Assembly (NCBI RefSeq): GCF_003668875.1
Contig: NZ_RAWM01000017.1
Coordinates: 39,767 to 103,766, forward strand
Reading direction: 5' to 3'
From: Corallococcus interemptor
GTDB lineage: Bacteria > Myxococcota > Myxococcia > Myxococcales > Myxococcaceae
DNA length: 64,000 bases
The translations under genes were made by a program, and so were the position numbers. Positions 19,355-27,697 of this stretch are shown piece by piece. Position 1 is the stretch's first letter, and each line of letters begins with the position of its first letter. Under the pieces are notes generated by a model that did no database searches, was not told the origin of the DNA, and was given only the letters and a program-made list of their open reading frames with translations.

Positions 19355-19783
19355 ATGTCCCAACCCCGAACCACCGCGGTGCACGTCCACGACGCCTGTG
19401 AGGTGTACGTGGGCCGCGCCTTTCGAGCCTGGGCGAAGCCAGGGCCGCTCAACCCCGTGCCGGGCCGCTTCGGCAACCCGTTCAAGCCCGGGGGCGTGAA
19501 GACCTGGAAGGCAATGATTCGCACGTACTTCGAACCGTGGCTGGCGAAGCTGCCGGCGGACGAAGCCGCGAGCATCCGCGACGAGGCCCAGCGGCGCATG
19601 GCGCCCGGCCCGGATGCCTTTGAGTCCTTCCGTTGGTATCTGGAATTGCGCACGCGGCATGACGCGGACTTCCTGCGGGACGTGCGCACGTTGAAAGGCA
19701 AGCGGCTGGGCTGCTGGTGCAAGCCGGGCCCGTGCCACGCGGACGTGCTGGCCGCGTGGCTGGATGCGGGCGCGGGTCAGTGA
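19355..19783 (+). CDS. DUF4326 domain protein
   Basis: 142 residues. The C-terminal signature GKRLGCWCKPGPCHADVLA (about 116-134) with three closely spaced cysteines, plus an N-terminal VYVGRAFRAWAKPGPLNPVPG segment, is characteristic of DUF4326, a family of small proteins common in phages and bacteria. Function is not established. The Cys cluster may bind metal. The last 7 bases overlap the 3' end of the antisense esterase remnant. Confidence 0.8.
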   Translation: MSQPRTTAVHVHDACEVYVGRAFRAWAKPGPLNPVPGRFGNPFKPGGVKTWKAMIRTYFEPWLAKLPADEAASIRDEAQRRMAPGPDAFESFRWYLELRTRHDADFLRDVRTLKGKRLGCWCKPGPCHADVLAAWLDAGAGQ

Positions 19784-20229
19784 CGCGCGCTCTCCCGCTC
19801 GCGGACCTGCGCGGGCTGGGACGTGAGCGCGGCTTCCGCCTGCCTCCGCGTGCCCAGCGCCTCCGACAGCGTCAGGCAGGCCTGGGTGATGGCATTGCGC
19901 GCGGCGAGTGAGTCCGCCAGCGGATCCAGCATCACGAAGTCATGGATCATCCCCGCGTACTGGACGGCCAGCGCCGGGACGCCCGCGTCCACCAGTCTGC
20001 GCGCGTAGGCCTGGCCCTCGTCGCGGAGCACGTCGCATTCGCCGTTGAGGATCAACGCGGGCGGCAGGCCTTGCAGCTGTGCGTCGGTCGCGCGCAGGGG
20101 GCTGACGGTGGCCTCCGTGTGGAGGGTGGAGCCCGGCGCGTAGTTGTCCCAGAACCACTGCATCCCGCTGCGCGTGAGGAAGTGCAGGCCACGGTGGGCT
20201 TGTCCGATGCGCCGCAGGTAGCACGACAT
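19777..20229 (-). pseudogene. C-terminal remnant of an alpha/beta hydrolase (HSL-type esterase)
   Basis: About 150 codons that match only the C-terminal half of hormone-sensitive-lipase-type esterases. Recognisable blocks start near HFLTRSGMQWFWDNY; the acid motif (CDVLRDEG) and the catalytic-His motif (GMIHDFVML) are intact, but the oxyanion HGGG motif and nucleophile Ser are gone. Homology-like sequence stops near 20180, where a plus-strand membrane-protein gene begins at 20228. Full members have about 310 residues. A deletion has joined the 3' half of the esterase gene to unrelated DNA, so the product should be inactive. Confidence 0.75.
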
Positions 20230-20539
20230 GGCGGTTCAGTACGATCCCAGCATCATCACGAAGCACGCGCAGGCGCTGTACAACCGGGCCTCGGGCATCA
20301 TCTTCGCGTGGGGTGTCATCGGCTTCATCGGGGGCGCGATTGGGGCGAGCGCCATGAACGCCCAGGGCGCCTTCGTCCTGGTGGGTGGGCTGGTGGTGGC
20401 GCTGAGCGGCGTCATGTTCGGCCGGGCCCGGGCCTTCTCCCTTCAGCTCCAGGCGCAGGTGGCGTTGTGCCAGGTCGCCATTGAAGCCAACACGCGGAGG
20501 GCCATGGCTGCGGAACCGGTGACCGCGCGGGCTGGATGA
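20228..20539 (+). CDS. Small two-helix membrane protein
   Basis: 103 residues from ATG 20228. Two hydrophobic helices (about 23-43 and 47-65) separated by a short AMNAQG turn, giving a hairpin in the membrane with both ends on the same side, then an amphipathic tail (LQLQAQVALCQVAIEANTRR). No recognised family. Its 5' end overlaps the truncated esterase on the other strand by two bases, at the deletion boundary. Confidence 0.6.
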   Translation: MAVQYDPSIITKHAQALYNRASGIIFAWGVIGFIGGAIGASAMNAQGAFVLVGGLVVALSGVMFGRARAFSLQLQAQVALCQVAIEANTRRAMAAEPVTARAG

Positions 20540-20571
20540 ACGGATGGCAGCGGAGCTGCTAGGACGGGCCC

Positions 20572-21192
20572 ATGGGACTTGATGCGACCTACCAGGCCCT
20601 TCCCGGCGGCTCCTCCCTGCTGGAACTGGCGCGGCGGAACATTGGCGTGGGCGGATGGCTGTCGTCCGTCCCCCGGCTGCTCCGCGAGCCACGTGAGGAA
20701 AGTCTGTCCCCGGGTGCCCCGGAGACCGATGAGCTTCAGCTCCTGGAGGCCGTGAAGGAGCTGCTGCGCGCCCGCCCCGATCTGGCGACACAACAGGTGG
20801 ATCTCGGCCGGCGATGGGACCACCTGCACTTCGTCCTGTCCGACCGTCGCAGGAATGAACCGGGAGAGGAGGACGACTCCCTGGCTGGCATCGCGATTCG
20901 CGGTGAGGCGGAGATCGCTCCGCATGTGGTGGCGGGACAGGGCGTGCCCCTGCGCTATACGCGGCCGGAGACGGTGGAGCGGATCGCCCGGATGCTGGAG
21001 GCCGTGCGGTTCGACGCCCTTCGCGAGCACTTCACCTTCGCGAACCTGCGCGAGGCAGGCGTCTACAAGTGCCCGCGCGAGGACGGCATCGAAGAAGCCT
21101 GGCAGTGGCTCCGCGAGCACCTCGTCCTCTTCCGCGCCTTCCACGTCACGGCCGCGGAGCACGGGGACGGCGTCCTGGTCCGCGTGGACTGA
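20572..21192 (+). CDS. DUF1877 (YfbM-type) family protein
   Basis: 206 residues. The family layout is clear: MGLDATYQALP at the start, the DLGRRWDHLHFVLSDRR core near residue 75, and a late segment where the protein predicts residues around FDALREHFTFANLREAGVYK. DUF1877 proteins are small cytoplasmic proteins of unknown role, commonly found in paralogous sets in myxobacteria and Streptomyces. Followed one base later by the phosphatase gene at 21194, so likely a two-gene operon. Confidence 0.82.
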   Translation: MGLDATYQALPGGSSLLELARRNIGVGGWLSSVPRLLREPREESLSPGAPETDELQLLEAVKELLRARPDLATQQVDLGRRWDHLHFVLSDRRRNEPGEEDDSLAGIAIRGEAEIAPHVVAGQGVPLRYTRPETVERIARMLEAVRFDALREHFTFANLREAGVYKCPREDGIEEAWQWLREHLVLFRAFHVTAAEHGDGVLVRVD

Positions 21193-21193
21193 A

Positions 21194-21877
21194 ATGAAAT
21201 ACACGTTCGTCTTCACCACCGCGGCGGCGCTCCTCGCCTTCCTCGCACAGCGGATCCAAGGCGTTGGCTGGCTGCTGCTGTGGCCCGCGCTGAGCTTCGC
21301 CCTCGTAGCGCTCGCGTATGCCGGAGCGGGCGCACGGGCCTTTGGCAAGCAACCCGACGGACGAATGCGTCCGTGGGCGGTGCTCGCGCTCCTGCCCTAC
21401 CTGCTGCTCACGTGGGGGACGTGGCATCTGGCGCGGCGCGGCTCACGGGAGCGTGTCTTTGACGAAGTGGTGCCCGGAGTCCTGGTGGGGCGCCGGCTGC
21501 TCCCGGGTGAGCTGCCCGAAGGCGTCACCGCCGTGCTCGACCTGACCTCCGAGTTCATCGAACCGGAAGCCATTCGCGGCGCCTGCCGGTACGTGTCCCT
21601 GCCCATCCTGGACGCGTCGACGTTGCCCGTGGAGCACGTGGCTCCGGTCCTCCTTGAACTGGCCACCCTGCCCGGCCCGCTGTACGTCCACTGCGCGCAG
21701 GGACATGGGCGCACGGGGATGATCGCCGCCGCGCTCCTCGTGGCCCGGGGCGACGCGCCGGACGCGAAGACGGCGCTCGCGCGGGTGCGGCAGGCGCGGC
21801 CCGGGGTGCGGCTGTCCTCCCAGCAGGAGCGTGCGCTCGAAGCGCTGGCGGACGCCCTGCGGCCTTCGCGGGCTTGA
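21194..21877 (+). CDS. Membrane-anchored dual-specificity-type phosphatase
   Basis: 227 residues from ATG 21194. Two or three hydrophobic segments occupy residues 4-80, then a cytoplasmic-type phosphatase domain. The active site HCAQGHGRTG matches the cysteine-phosphatase HCx5R(S/T) motif with nucleophile C167 and R173, and an Asp at 140 (SLPILDAS) could be the general acid. Substrate could be a phosphoprotein or a phosphoinositide-like lipid. Probably co-transcribed with the DUF1877 gene. The presence of eukaryote-like phosphatases fits myxobacteria, which also carry many Ser/Thr kinases. Confidence 0.85.
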   Translation: MKYTFVFTTAAALLAFLAQRIQGVGWLLLWPALSFALVALAYAGAGARAFGKQPDGRMRPWAVLALLPYLLLTWGTWHLARRGSRERVFDEVVPGVLVGRRLLPGELPEGVTAVLDLTSEFIEPEAIRGACRYVSLPILDASTLPVEHVAPVLLELATLPGPLYVHCAQGHGRTGMIAAALLVARGDAPDAKTALARVRQARPGVRLSSQQERALEALADALRPSRA

Positions 21878-21934
21878 CCCCACGAAGCTGCGTTCAACAT
21901 CTCTCCCCGCAAGAGAGCGACAGGAGAGAACACG

Positions 21935-21992
21935 ATGCAGAAGCGCAGACTGGGCAAGCAGGAGGGCCTGGACAGCCGCCCCGAGCACCTCT
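21935..21992 (+). pseudogene. Internally deleted aldo/keto reductase remnant
   Basis: The first codons read MQKRRLGKQ, the standard start of AKR family 11/12 aldo/keto reductases, with a strong AGGAGA ribosome site ahead of ATG 21935. The next codons read GLDSRPEHLF, which matches the conserved internal segment SRPEHI normally about 90 residues later. So about 90 codons are missing in frame and the rest of the gene is lost at the LysR stop (21993). Aldo/keto reductases often sit beside such LysR regulators, supporting the reading. Confidence 0.6.
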
Positions 21993-22898
21993 TCACAAGG
22001 ACTTCAGCGCCAGCTCCCGGGCCGCTTCGACGAAGAGCCGCAGTGGCGCGGAGCGCTGCGCGCGGCTGGGGTAGTAGAGGAAGAACCCCGGGACCGTCGG
22101 CGCGTAGGCCTCCAGCACCCGCACGAGCTTCCCGGTGCGCAGCGGCTCCGCCACCGCCGGCTCGAAGGCATACGCCAGGCCCACGCCCTGCTCCGCCAGG
22201 GCCGAGGGCAGATGGATGTCATTGCTGACGACGCCCCCGCGCACCGGCACGCGCCAGTTCTTGCGTCCGCGCTCCAGCTCCCACGGATACAGCGTCCCGG
22301 TCGTCTGCGAGCGGAACGTGATGCACTCGTGCTTCAGCAGGTCCTCGGGACGCTGGGGCGTGCCGTGGCGCTTGAGGTAGCCGGGCGCCCCCACCACCAC
22401 GAAGCGGAACGCGTCCGTGAGGCGCACCTGCACCATGTCGCGCTGGATGGACTCGCTCAGGCGAACGCCCGCGTCGTAGCCCTCCTCGACGATGTCCACG
22501 AGGCGATCCTCGATGACGACCTCCACCTCCACGCGCGGATGGCGCGCGCGGAAGGCCGGCACCACGGGCGTGATGACGTAGGGCACCGCCGCCGTCAGCA
22601 CCGTCAGGCGGATCCGGCCCACGGCCTCACCCGGTTGGGCCGCCACCTCGCGGAGCGTGGCCAGCGTCTGGCCGACCGCCGGGCCTGCTCCCTCCACGAG
22701 CCGGCGGCCTACGTCCGTCAGGGCCACGCTGCGGGTGGTGCGGGTGAGCAGCACCACGCGCAGCTGCTCCTCCAGCTGCCGCACGGCCTGGCTCACCGCC
22801 GCCGTGGAGACGCCCAGCTCACGCGCGGCGCCGCTGAAGCTGCGCAGCCGGGCCACGGCGAGGAAGACCTGCAGCTGCGTGAAAGGCGCCGTAGTCAT
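21993..22898 (-). CDS. LysR-family transcriptional regulator
   Basis: 301 residues. N-terminal winged helix-turn-helix (about 8-65) with FSGAARELGVSTAAVSQAVRQLE as recognition helix region, then a LysR substrate-binding domain (about 93-295). The close resemblance is to regulators of small redox enzymes. Divergent from an alcohol dehydrogenase (23046) with a 147-base shared region containing two GTTAA repeats, and its 3' end abuts a broken aldo/keto reductase gene. It probably controls the dehydrogenase now; formerly perhaps also the reductase. Confidence 0.92.
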   Translation of the reverse strand: MTTAPFTQLQVFLAVARLRSFSGAARELGVSTAAVSQAVRQLEEQLRVVLLTRTTRSVALTDVGRRLVEGAGPAVGQTLATLREVAAQPGEAVGRIRLTVLTAAVPYVITPVVPAFRARHPRVEVEVVIEDRLVDIVEEGYDAGVRLSESIQRDMVQVRLTDAFRFVVVGAPGYLKRHGTPQRPEDLLKHECITFRSQTTGTLYPWELERGRKNWRVPVRGGVVSNDIHLPSALAEQGVGLAYAFEPAVAEPLRTGKLVRVLEAYAPTVPGFFLYYPSRAQRSAPLRLFVEAARELALKSL

Positions 22899-22924
22899 GC
22901 GCGAGGACCGTACCCGAAACCACT

Positions 22925-22940
22925 GTTAAGCCCCCGTTAA
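22925..22940. promoter_or_regulatory. Candidate LysR operator between regulator and dehydrogenase
   Basis: GTTAA at 22925 and again at 22936 (11 bases apart) and, read as a palindrome, TTAA-N7-TTAA at 22926-22940, in the divergent region. Spacing of 11 bases puts both half-sites on one face of the helix. Pattern only. Confidence 0.35.
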
Positions 22941-23045
22941 AAGGCTGTTGGCGTTCTCCGCGTAGTCCTCCCGGGCCCTGGCGCGTATCTCTCAGTCCGT
23001 GAACGGGGCCCACCGGCCCCCAAGACTCCTGGAGAGAGAAGACAC

Positions 23046-24089
23046 ATGCCCAACGCCAACGCCTACGCCGCCACCTCCGCGAAGTCCCCGCTCGGTCCCC
23101 TGACCCTCCAGCGCCGGGAGCTGGGTCCTCGCGACGTCCTCATCGAGATCAAGTTCTGCGGCATCTGCCACTCCGACATCCACACCGTCCGCGGCGAGTG
23201 GGGCGAGCAGGCCTACCCCCTGGTCCCCGGCCATGAGATCGCCGGCATCGTCACCGGCGTCGGTTCCCAGGTGAAGAAGCACGCCGTCGGCGACCGCGTC
23301 GGCGTGGGCTGCATGGTGGACTCCTGCGGCGACTGCTCGTCCTGCCGCAAGGGCGAGGAGCAGCACTGCCTCAAGGGCATGGTCGGCACCTACGGCGCCA
23401 CCGGCCGGGACGGGCAGGTCACCCAGGGCGGCTACTCCACGCACATCGTCGTGACCGAGGACTTCGTCCTCAAGATTCCGGAAGGCATCCCGCTGGACGC
23501 CGCCGCGCCGCTCTTGTGCGCGGGCATCACCACGTACTCGCCGCTGCGCCGCTGGGGCGCGGGCCCCGGCAAGAAGGTGGCCATCGTGGGCCTGGGCGGC
23601 CTGGGGCACATGGGCGTGAAGTTCGCTCGCGCGATGGGCGCGGAGGTCACCGTCCTGTCCCAGTCGCTGAGCAAGAAGGAGGAGGGCCTGCGCCTGGGCG
23701 CGCACCACTACTACGCCACGAAGGACCCGGAGACGTTCAAGAAGCTCGCGGGCACGTTCGACCTCATCGTGAACACGGTGAGCGCGAAGATCGACGTGGA
23801 CGCCTACCTGTCCCTGCTCGCCCTGGACGGCGCGCTGGTCAACGTGGGCGCGCCTCCGGAGCCGCTGTCCCTCAACGTCTTCTCGCTCTTCATGCCCCGC
23901 CGCACGTTCACCGGCTCGCTCATCGGCGGCATCCCGCAGACGCAGGAGATGCTCGACTTCTGCGCCAGGCACCACATCGGCGCGGACATCGAGGTCATCC
24001 CCGCCAGCAAGATCAACGACGCCTACGAGCGCGTGCTGGCCTCCGACGTCCGGTACCGGTTCGTCATCGACACGTCGACGCTGAAGTAA
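23046..24089 (+). CDS. Zinc-dependent alcohol dehydrogenase, YahK/CAD type
   Basis: Predicted NADP(H)-dependent aldehyde/alcohol oxidoreductase. 347 residues. Catalytic zinc ligands in FCGICHSD (about residue 38) and PGHE (about 61); structural zinc site [15 protein letters not shown] (about 93-107); Rossmann [11 protein letters not shown] near 182. The pattern is the cinnamyl-alcohol-dehydrogenase group, broad on aldehydes. ATG 23046 is preceded by GGAGAGAAG. Divergent from the LysR gene, its likely regulator. Confidence 0.93.
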   Translation: MPNANAYAATSAKSPLGPLTLQRRELGPRDVLIEIKFCGICHSDIHTVRGEWGEQAYPLVPGHEIAGIVTGVGSQVKKHAVGDRVGVGCMVDSCGDCSSCRKGEEQHCLKGMVGTYGATGRDGQVTQGGYSTHIVVTEDFVLKIPEGIPLDAAAPLLCAGITTYSPLRRWGAGPGKKVAIVGLGGLGHMGVKFARAMGAEVTVLSQSLSKKEEGLRLGAHHYYATKDPETFKKLAGTFDLIVNTVSAKIDVDAYLSLLALDGALVNVGAPPEPLSLNVFSLFMPRRTFTGSLIGGIPQTQEMLDFCARHHIGADIEVIPASKINDAYERVLASDVRYRFVIDTSTLK

Positions 24090-24234
24090 CCGCCGGGGCT
24101 CCTACCCACCCTTGGGCGCCGCCACGCTGTCGCACTCCGGGCCGCGCGCTGACACCCCTGGACGGGAAGCGGTCTGGAGCCCCGTGCCTACCTCTGGCGC
24201 CGGTGGCCGGACGTCTCCGGCCCGAGGAGGCAAC

Positions 24235-25416
24235 ATGAAGCAGATGCGTGGATTCACCCTGGCCCTGGCCGTCAGCACCTTGCTCACGGGAGCGCAGGAC
24301 GTCCAGGCCCGTGGCACGGTCCCTTCCGATGCGGAGGGCGAAGTCACGTTCACCGCCGGAGCCACCGTCCATTGCGGTGACACCCTCACCACCCACACGC
24401 GTCTGACGCATGACCTCAACTGCCCCAGCTCGGCGCCCTTCGCGCTCCAGCTCGACGGCGCGGACATCGTCCTGGACCTGGGCGGCTACACCATCCGCCG
24501 CACTGGCCCGGCGAACGACGAGTCGCAGGGCGTCGTGATCGCGAGGGGCCGGATGGTGCGCAATGGCACCATCCGTGGATTCGGCAGCGGCATCACCACC
24601 ACGTTCAATGCGGGCACGTTGTACGTGCGGCTGCATGAGCTCGCGCTCCTCGACAACAACATCGGCGTCTACGACCAGGCCTCGTATGGGAACTTCCTCA
24701 TCACGAACTCACGTCTGAGCGGGAACGGCCAGGGGTTGAGCAGCGCGTTCGATGCGTCCGATGGCAACTTCGACGTGCGCTCCTCCGTCTTCACCCACAA
24801 CGCGACCGCGATGATCGCGGACTTCCACAACATCGACGTGCTCGACTCCACCTTCACGTCCAATGGAGTCGTCATCCATTGCTTCGGGGGGGCCTTCCGT
24901 GTCCGGGGGAGCACGCTCGCGTGGAACGATGCCGTGGGCAGGATGCAGTTCGACTTCGGCGGTCCCTACACCTGCAACAACATGCGGTTCGAGAACTCAC
25001 TCCTCGCGAACAACGCCTCGTTCGCGCCCACCGCCTGGCCCATCTGGCAGACGACCCGGCTGGAGATGGTGGACACCCTGGCCGTCAGCAATGGCGAGGG
25101 GCTCGAGGTGCAGGCCGAGACGGTCTACATCGACGGCAATACCTTCCATGACAACGCGGAGGGCCTGAGCCTGGCCGACCTTCCCGCGGCCGTCCCCACT
25201 CCGCTCACGGGCATCGTCCGGGGCAACCAGTTCCTGCGCAGCGGCAACGACGGCCTGCGCGTCCTGCCGCCCAGCACGCCCACGCTGATCAACAACGTCG
25301 CCCTGGGCAACGCGGGCATCGGCATCTACGCGCCCACCGCCATCAACGGCGGCGGGAACGTGGCGCGGGACAACGGCGTGGCCGACTGCGTCGGCATCGT
25401 CTGCTCCATGTACTGA
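24235..25416 (+). CDS. Secreted right-handed beta-helix repeat protein
   Basis: 393 residues from ATG 24235 with GAGGAGG four bases ahead. Signal peptide at 1-25 (MKQMRGFTLALAVSTLLTG, cleaved near AQA). The rest is a chain of short repeats in the pattern of parallel beta-helix proteins (NNIGVYDQASYGNFLITNSR, SNGEGLEVQAETVYIDGN), where each coil carries N/G turns. No catalytic signature is visible, so it may be structural or bind a polysaccharide. Cysteines at about 43, 62, 221, 247 and 386-390 may form disulfides. Confidence 0.8.
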   Translation: MKQMRGFTLALAVSTLLTGAQDVQARGTVPSDAEGEVTFTAGATVHCGDTLTTHTRLTHDLNCPSSAPFALQLDGADIVLDLGGYTIRRTGPANDESQGVVIARGRMVRNGTIRGFGSGITTTFNAGTLYVRLHELALLDNNIGVYDQASYGNFLITNSRLSGNGQGLSSAFDASDGNFDVRSSVFTHNATAMIADFHNIDVLDSTFTSNGVVIHCFGGAFRVRGSTLAWNDAVGRMQFDFGGPYTCNNMRFENSLLANNASFAPTAWPIWQTTRLEMVDTLAVSNGEGLEVQAETVYIDGNTFHDNAEGLSLADLPAAVPTPLTGIVRGNQFLRSGNDGLRVLPPSTPTLINNVALGNAGIGIYAPTAINGGGNVARDNGVADCVGIVCSMY

Positions 25417-25526
25417 CGCTGGAAGAATGCACCTCCAGACACCTTCACGCACCCGGGTCGCCTTGAAGCGCACCCGGGGCCCTTCACTAGCGTGCCCTCC
25501 ATCCATTGCACCCTGGAGGTCGCGAC

Positions 25527-26396
25527 ATGGAGACGGAACGTGGAAGGGCCTGGGTCCCCTGGCTGGTGACAGGATTGGTGGCGGCGCTCGCGGGGCTGGT
25601 GCTCTACCTGTCGCATCGCAGCACGACGCGCGCGGACGCGGAGGCGGCCTCGGCCACGGCGAAGGCCAGTGAGGCGGAGGCCGCGAAGCAACAGCTGGAG
25701 GCGAAGCTGGCCGCGCTGGAGGCGGAGCACGCGAAGCTGTCCACGGAGAAGGAGCAGCTCAACACGGAGAAGGAACAGCTCAGCCAGACAGTGCAGGAGC
25801 AGGAGGCGGAGCTGGCGCGGCTCAAGGCCACCTACGAGGACCTTCAGGACAAGCTGAAGAAGGAGATCGCCGAGGGCGCCATCCGCCTGTCGCAGGACGG
25901 CGGCCGCCTCCAGGTGGACCTGGTGGACAAGGTCCTCTTCGATTCGGGCGACGCCAGCATCAGCTCGCGCGGCCAGGAGGTCCTCACCCGGCTGGGCGGC
26001 GTGCTGTCCAAGGTGGATGACAAGCTCATCCAGGTGTCGGGCCACACGGACGACTCGCCGCCCACGCAGAAGCTCCAGGCCACCTTCCCCACCAATTGGG
26101 AGCTGTCCGTCGCGCGCGCCGTCAACGTGGTGCGCTTCCTCCAGGAGAAGGGCGGCGTGCCCGCGAAGCGCATGCTCGCGGCCGGCTACAGCGACACGCG
26201 GCCCCTGGCGGCCAATGCCTCACCGCAGGGCCGCGCGCGCAACCGCCGCATCGAGCTGCTGCTGATTCCGGAGCTGGCGGCGAAGCGCAACCCCGCCATC
26301 GCGAAGGCGGCGCCCGCGAAGGCGACGCCCGTGAAGGGGGCTCCCGCGAAGCCGGCCGCCGTGAAGCCCGCCGTCGGGAAGAAGACGGGCAAGTAG
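25527..26396 (+). CDS. OmpA-family protein with N-terminal membrane anchor and coiled coil
   Basis: 289 residues from ATG 25527 with GGAGG eight bases ahead. Single hydrophobic helix at about 8-28, a long coiled coil (about 32-115; heptads such as EKEQLNTEKEQL), and an OmpA/MotB-type peptidoglycan-binding domain (about 125-255) with SGHTDDSPP and NWELSVARAVNVVRFL, ending in LAAGYSDTRPL. The tail is Lys/Ala/Pro repeat (AKATPVKGAPAKPA). It likely tethers the envelope to the cell wall. The stop is 7 bases from the convergent gene. Confidence 0.88.
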   Translation: METERGRAWVPWLVTGLVAALAGLVLYLSHRSTTRADAEAASATAKASEAEAAKQQLEAKLAALEAEHAKLSTEKEQLNTEKEQLSQTVQEQEAELARLKATYEDLQDKLKKEIAEGAIRLSQDGGRLQVDLVDKVLFDSGDASISSRGQEVLTRLGGVLSKVDDKLIQVSGHTDDSPPTQKLQATFPTNWELSVARAVNVVRFLQEKGGVPAKRMLAAGYSDTRPLAANASPQGRARNRRIELLLIPELAAKRNPAIAKAAPAKATPVKGAPAKPAAVKPAVGKKTGK

Positions 26397-26402
26397 GAGT
26401 GC

Positions 26403-26846
26403 CTACTCGGAGAAGTGGCTGGAGGCCCGCCACTTCTTTCCGTTGAAGAGGTAGACCCAGGTGGCGTTGCCCTCGCCCCAGTCGACCAGCCCCTGGCGCG
26501 CCGTCCTGGGCACGCCGTAGGGGCCCGGCTTGGAGCGGATGCCGTAGAGCTGCAGGCAACTCACCTGACGCGGGAGGGCGCTTACCTCGCGCACCTTCCC
26601 GTCCTTCGTGAAGAGCACCCGCACCGGCACGGAGCCGTTGCACGAGTAGCCCTTGCCCGGGAAGGCGTAGTCCGGCTGGCCGTCCTTGTCGAAGTCCCCC
26701 TGGACGCAGGGCCACCCGTCCGTCTTCAGGGCGTTGAGGTCCACGCCAATCTCCTCGAGCTGCGCGGTCGCGGTGCCGGCCGTCCCCTTGCAGAGGCAGT
26801 TCCAGCTCTTCTCCACGCTCCCGGTGTCCATTCGCCGGGGCGGCAT
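26403..26846 (-). CDS. Hypothetical protein with FG-GAP/VCBS-like Ca loop
   Basis: Up to 147 residues from ATG 26846 (ATG 26831 also possible). No signal peptide in frame, although two Cys pairs (NCLCKG and WPCVQG, CNGS and SCLQL) suggest an exported, disulfide-bonded protein. The DFDKDGQPDYAFPG segment near residue 53 is the Asp-rich loop seen in FG-GAP/VCBS repeats. I do not recognise a family. Either the export signal was lost or the start lies elsewhere; upstream a stop codon closes the frame. Confidence 0.55.
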   Translation of the reverse strand: MPPRRMDTGSVEKSWNCLCKGTAGTATAQLEEIGVDLNALKTDGWPCVQGDFDKDGQPDYAFPGKGYSCNGSVPVRVLFTKDGKVREVSALPRQVSCLQLYGIRSKPGPYGVPRTARQGLVDWGEGNATWVYLFNGKKWRASSHFSE

Positions 26847-26913
26847 AGCAAAGCCAGGCCCGGGTGTTAGCGCGACATCGCTGTTTCACCCCTCTTCGGG
26901 CATCCTTCACTGC

Positions 26914-27696
26914 ATGGTCCAGCCGGAACGCCTCCGCGGTGTGAAGTGGAAGGACTTGAGGACGCTCTCGACGAGGGAGCTCCTCATCGAGAACAACCTG
27001 ACCATTCCCTGGTTCTTGCTCTCGATGCTGCTGGCGTACTTCGAGCACTACGCCCTCGCCCTGCCCTTCTCGGCCTTCTTCTTCCTCACGGGCCTGAGGC
27101 AGGTCCACAACGGCTTCCACCGCGCGCTGGGCACGAACCGGTTCCTGACCTGGCTCACGCTGTATCTGAACAGCGTGCTGATGGTGGTCTCGCTCCACGC
27201 GGTGAAGTTCAACCACCTGAGACATCACCGGTTCACCCTGGCGGAGGGTGACTACGAGGGGAAGTCAGCGGGCATGTCCTGGTACGGGGCCATCCTGTAC
27301 GGCCCCGTGCACATGTTCCTGATCCACAAGGTGACGCTCCAGCATGGCGACAGGAAGTACCGCTGGAACGTCCTGTTCGAGCTGGCCTCCATCGCGGTCT
27401 TCGTCGCCGGGGTCTTCCACCTGCGGCTTCACTTCCTCATCTACCACGTCATGGTGATGGCCCTGGGCGAGTGCCTGATGGCCTTCTTCGCCGTGTGGAC
27501 CGTGCATCACGACACGCAGGATGCCCCGGCGCTCGCGCGGACCCAGCGCACCGGCTGGAAGAACCTGCTCACGTTCAGCATGTTCTATCACCTGGAGCAC
27601 CACCTCTTCCCGGCGGTGCCCACCATCAAGCTGCCGGAGCTGGCGAAGCGCCTGGACCAGGCGCTTCCCGAACTGGAGAAGCGCCAGACCTTCTGA
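26914..27696 (+). CDS. Membrane fatty-acid desaturase/hydroxylase family protein
   Basis: 260 residues from ATG 26914. Three histidine boxes coordinate the di-iron site: HNGFH near residue 63, HLRHH near 99 and HLEHH near 229, with HHDTQD near 201. Several transmembrane helices (about 28-55, 85-97, 155-190). Substrate (acyl chain or carotenoid-like) cannot be told. The stop is one base before the convergent oxidoreductase stop. Confidence 0.9.
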   Translation: MVQPERLRGVKWKDLRTLSTRELLIENNLTIPWFLLSMLLAYFEHYALALPFSAFFFLTGLRQVHNGFHRALGTNRFLTWLTLYLNSVLMVVSLHAVKFNHLRHHRFTLAEGDYEGKSAGMSWYGAILYGPVHMFLIHKVTLQHGDRKYRWNVLFELASIAVFVAGVFHLRLHFLIYHVMVMALGECLMAFFAVWTVHHDTQDAPALARTQRTGWKNLLTFSMFYHLEHHLFPAVPTIKLPELAKRLDQALPELEKRQTF

Positions 27697-27697
27697 A

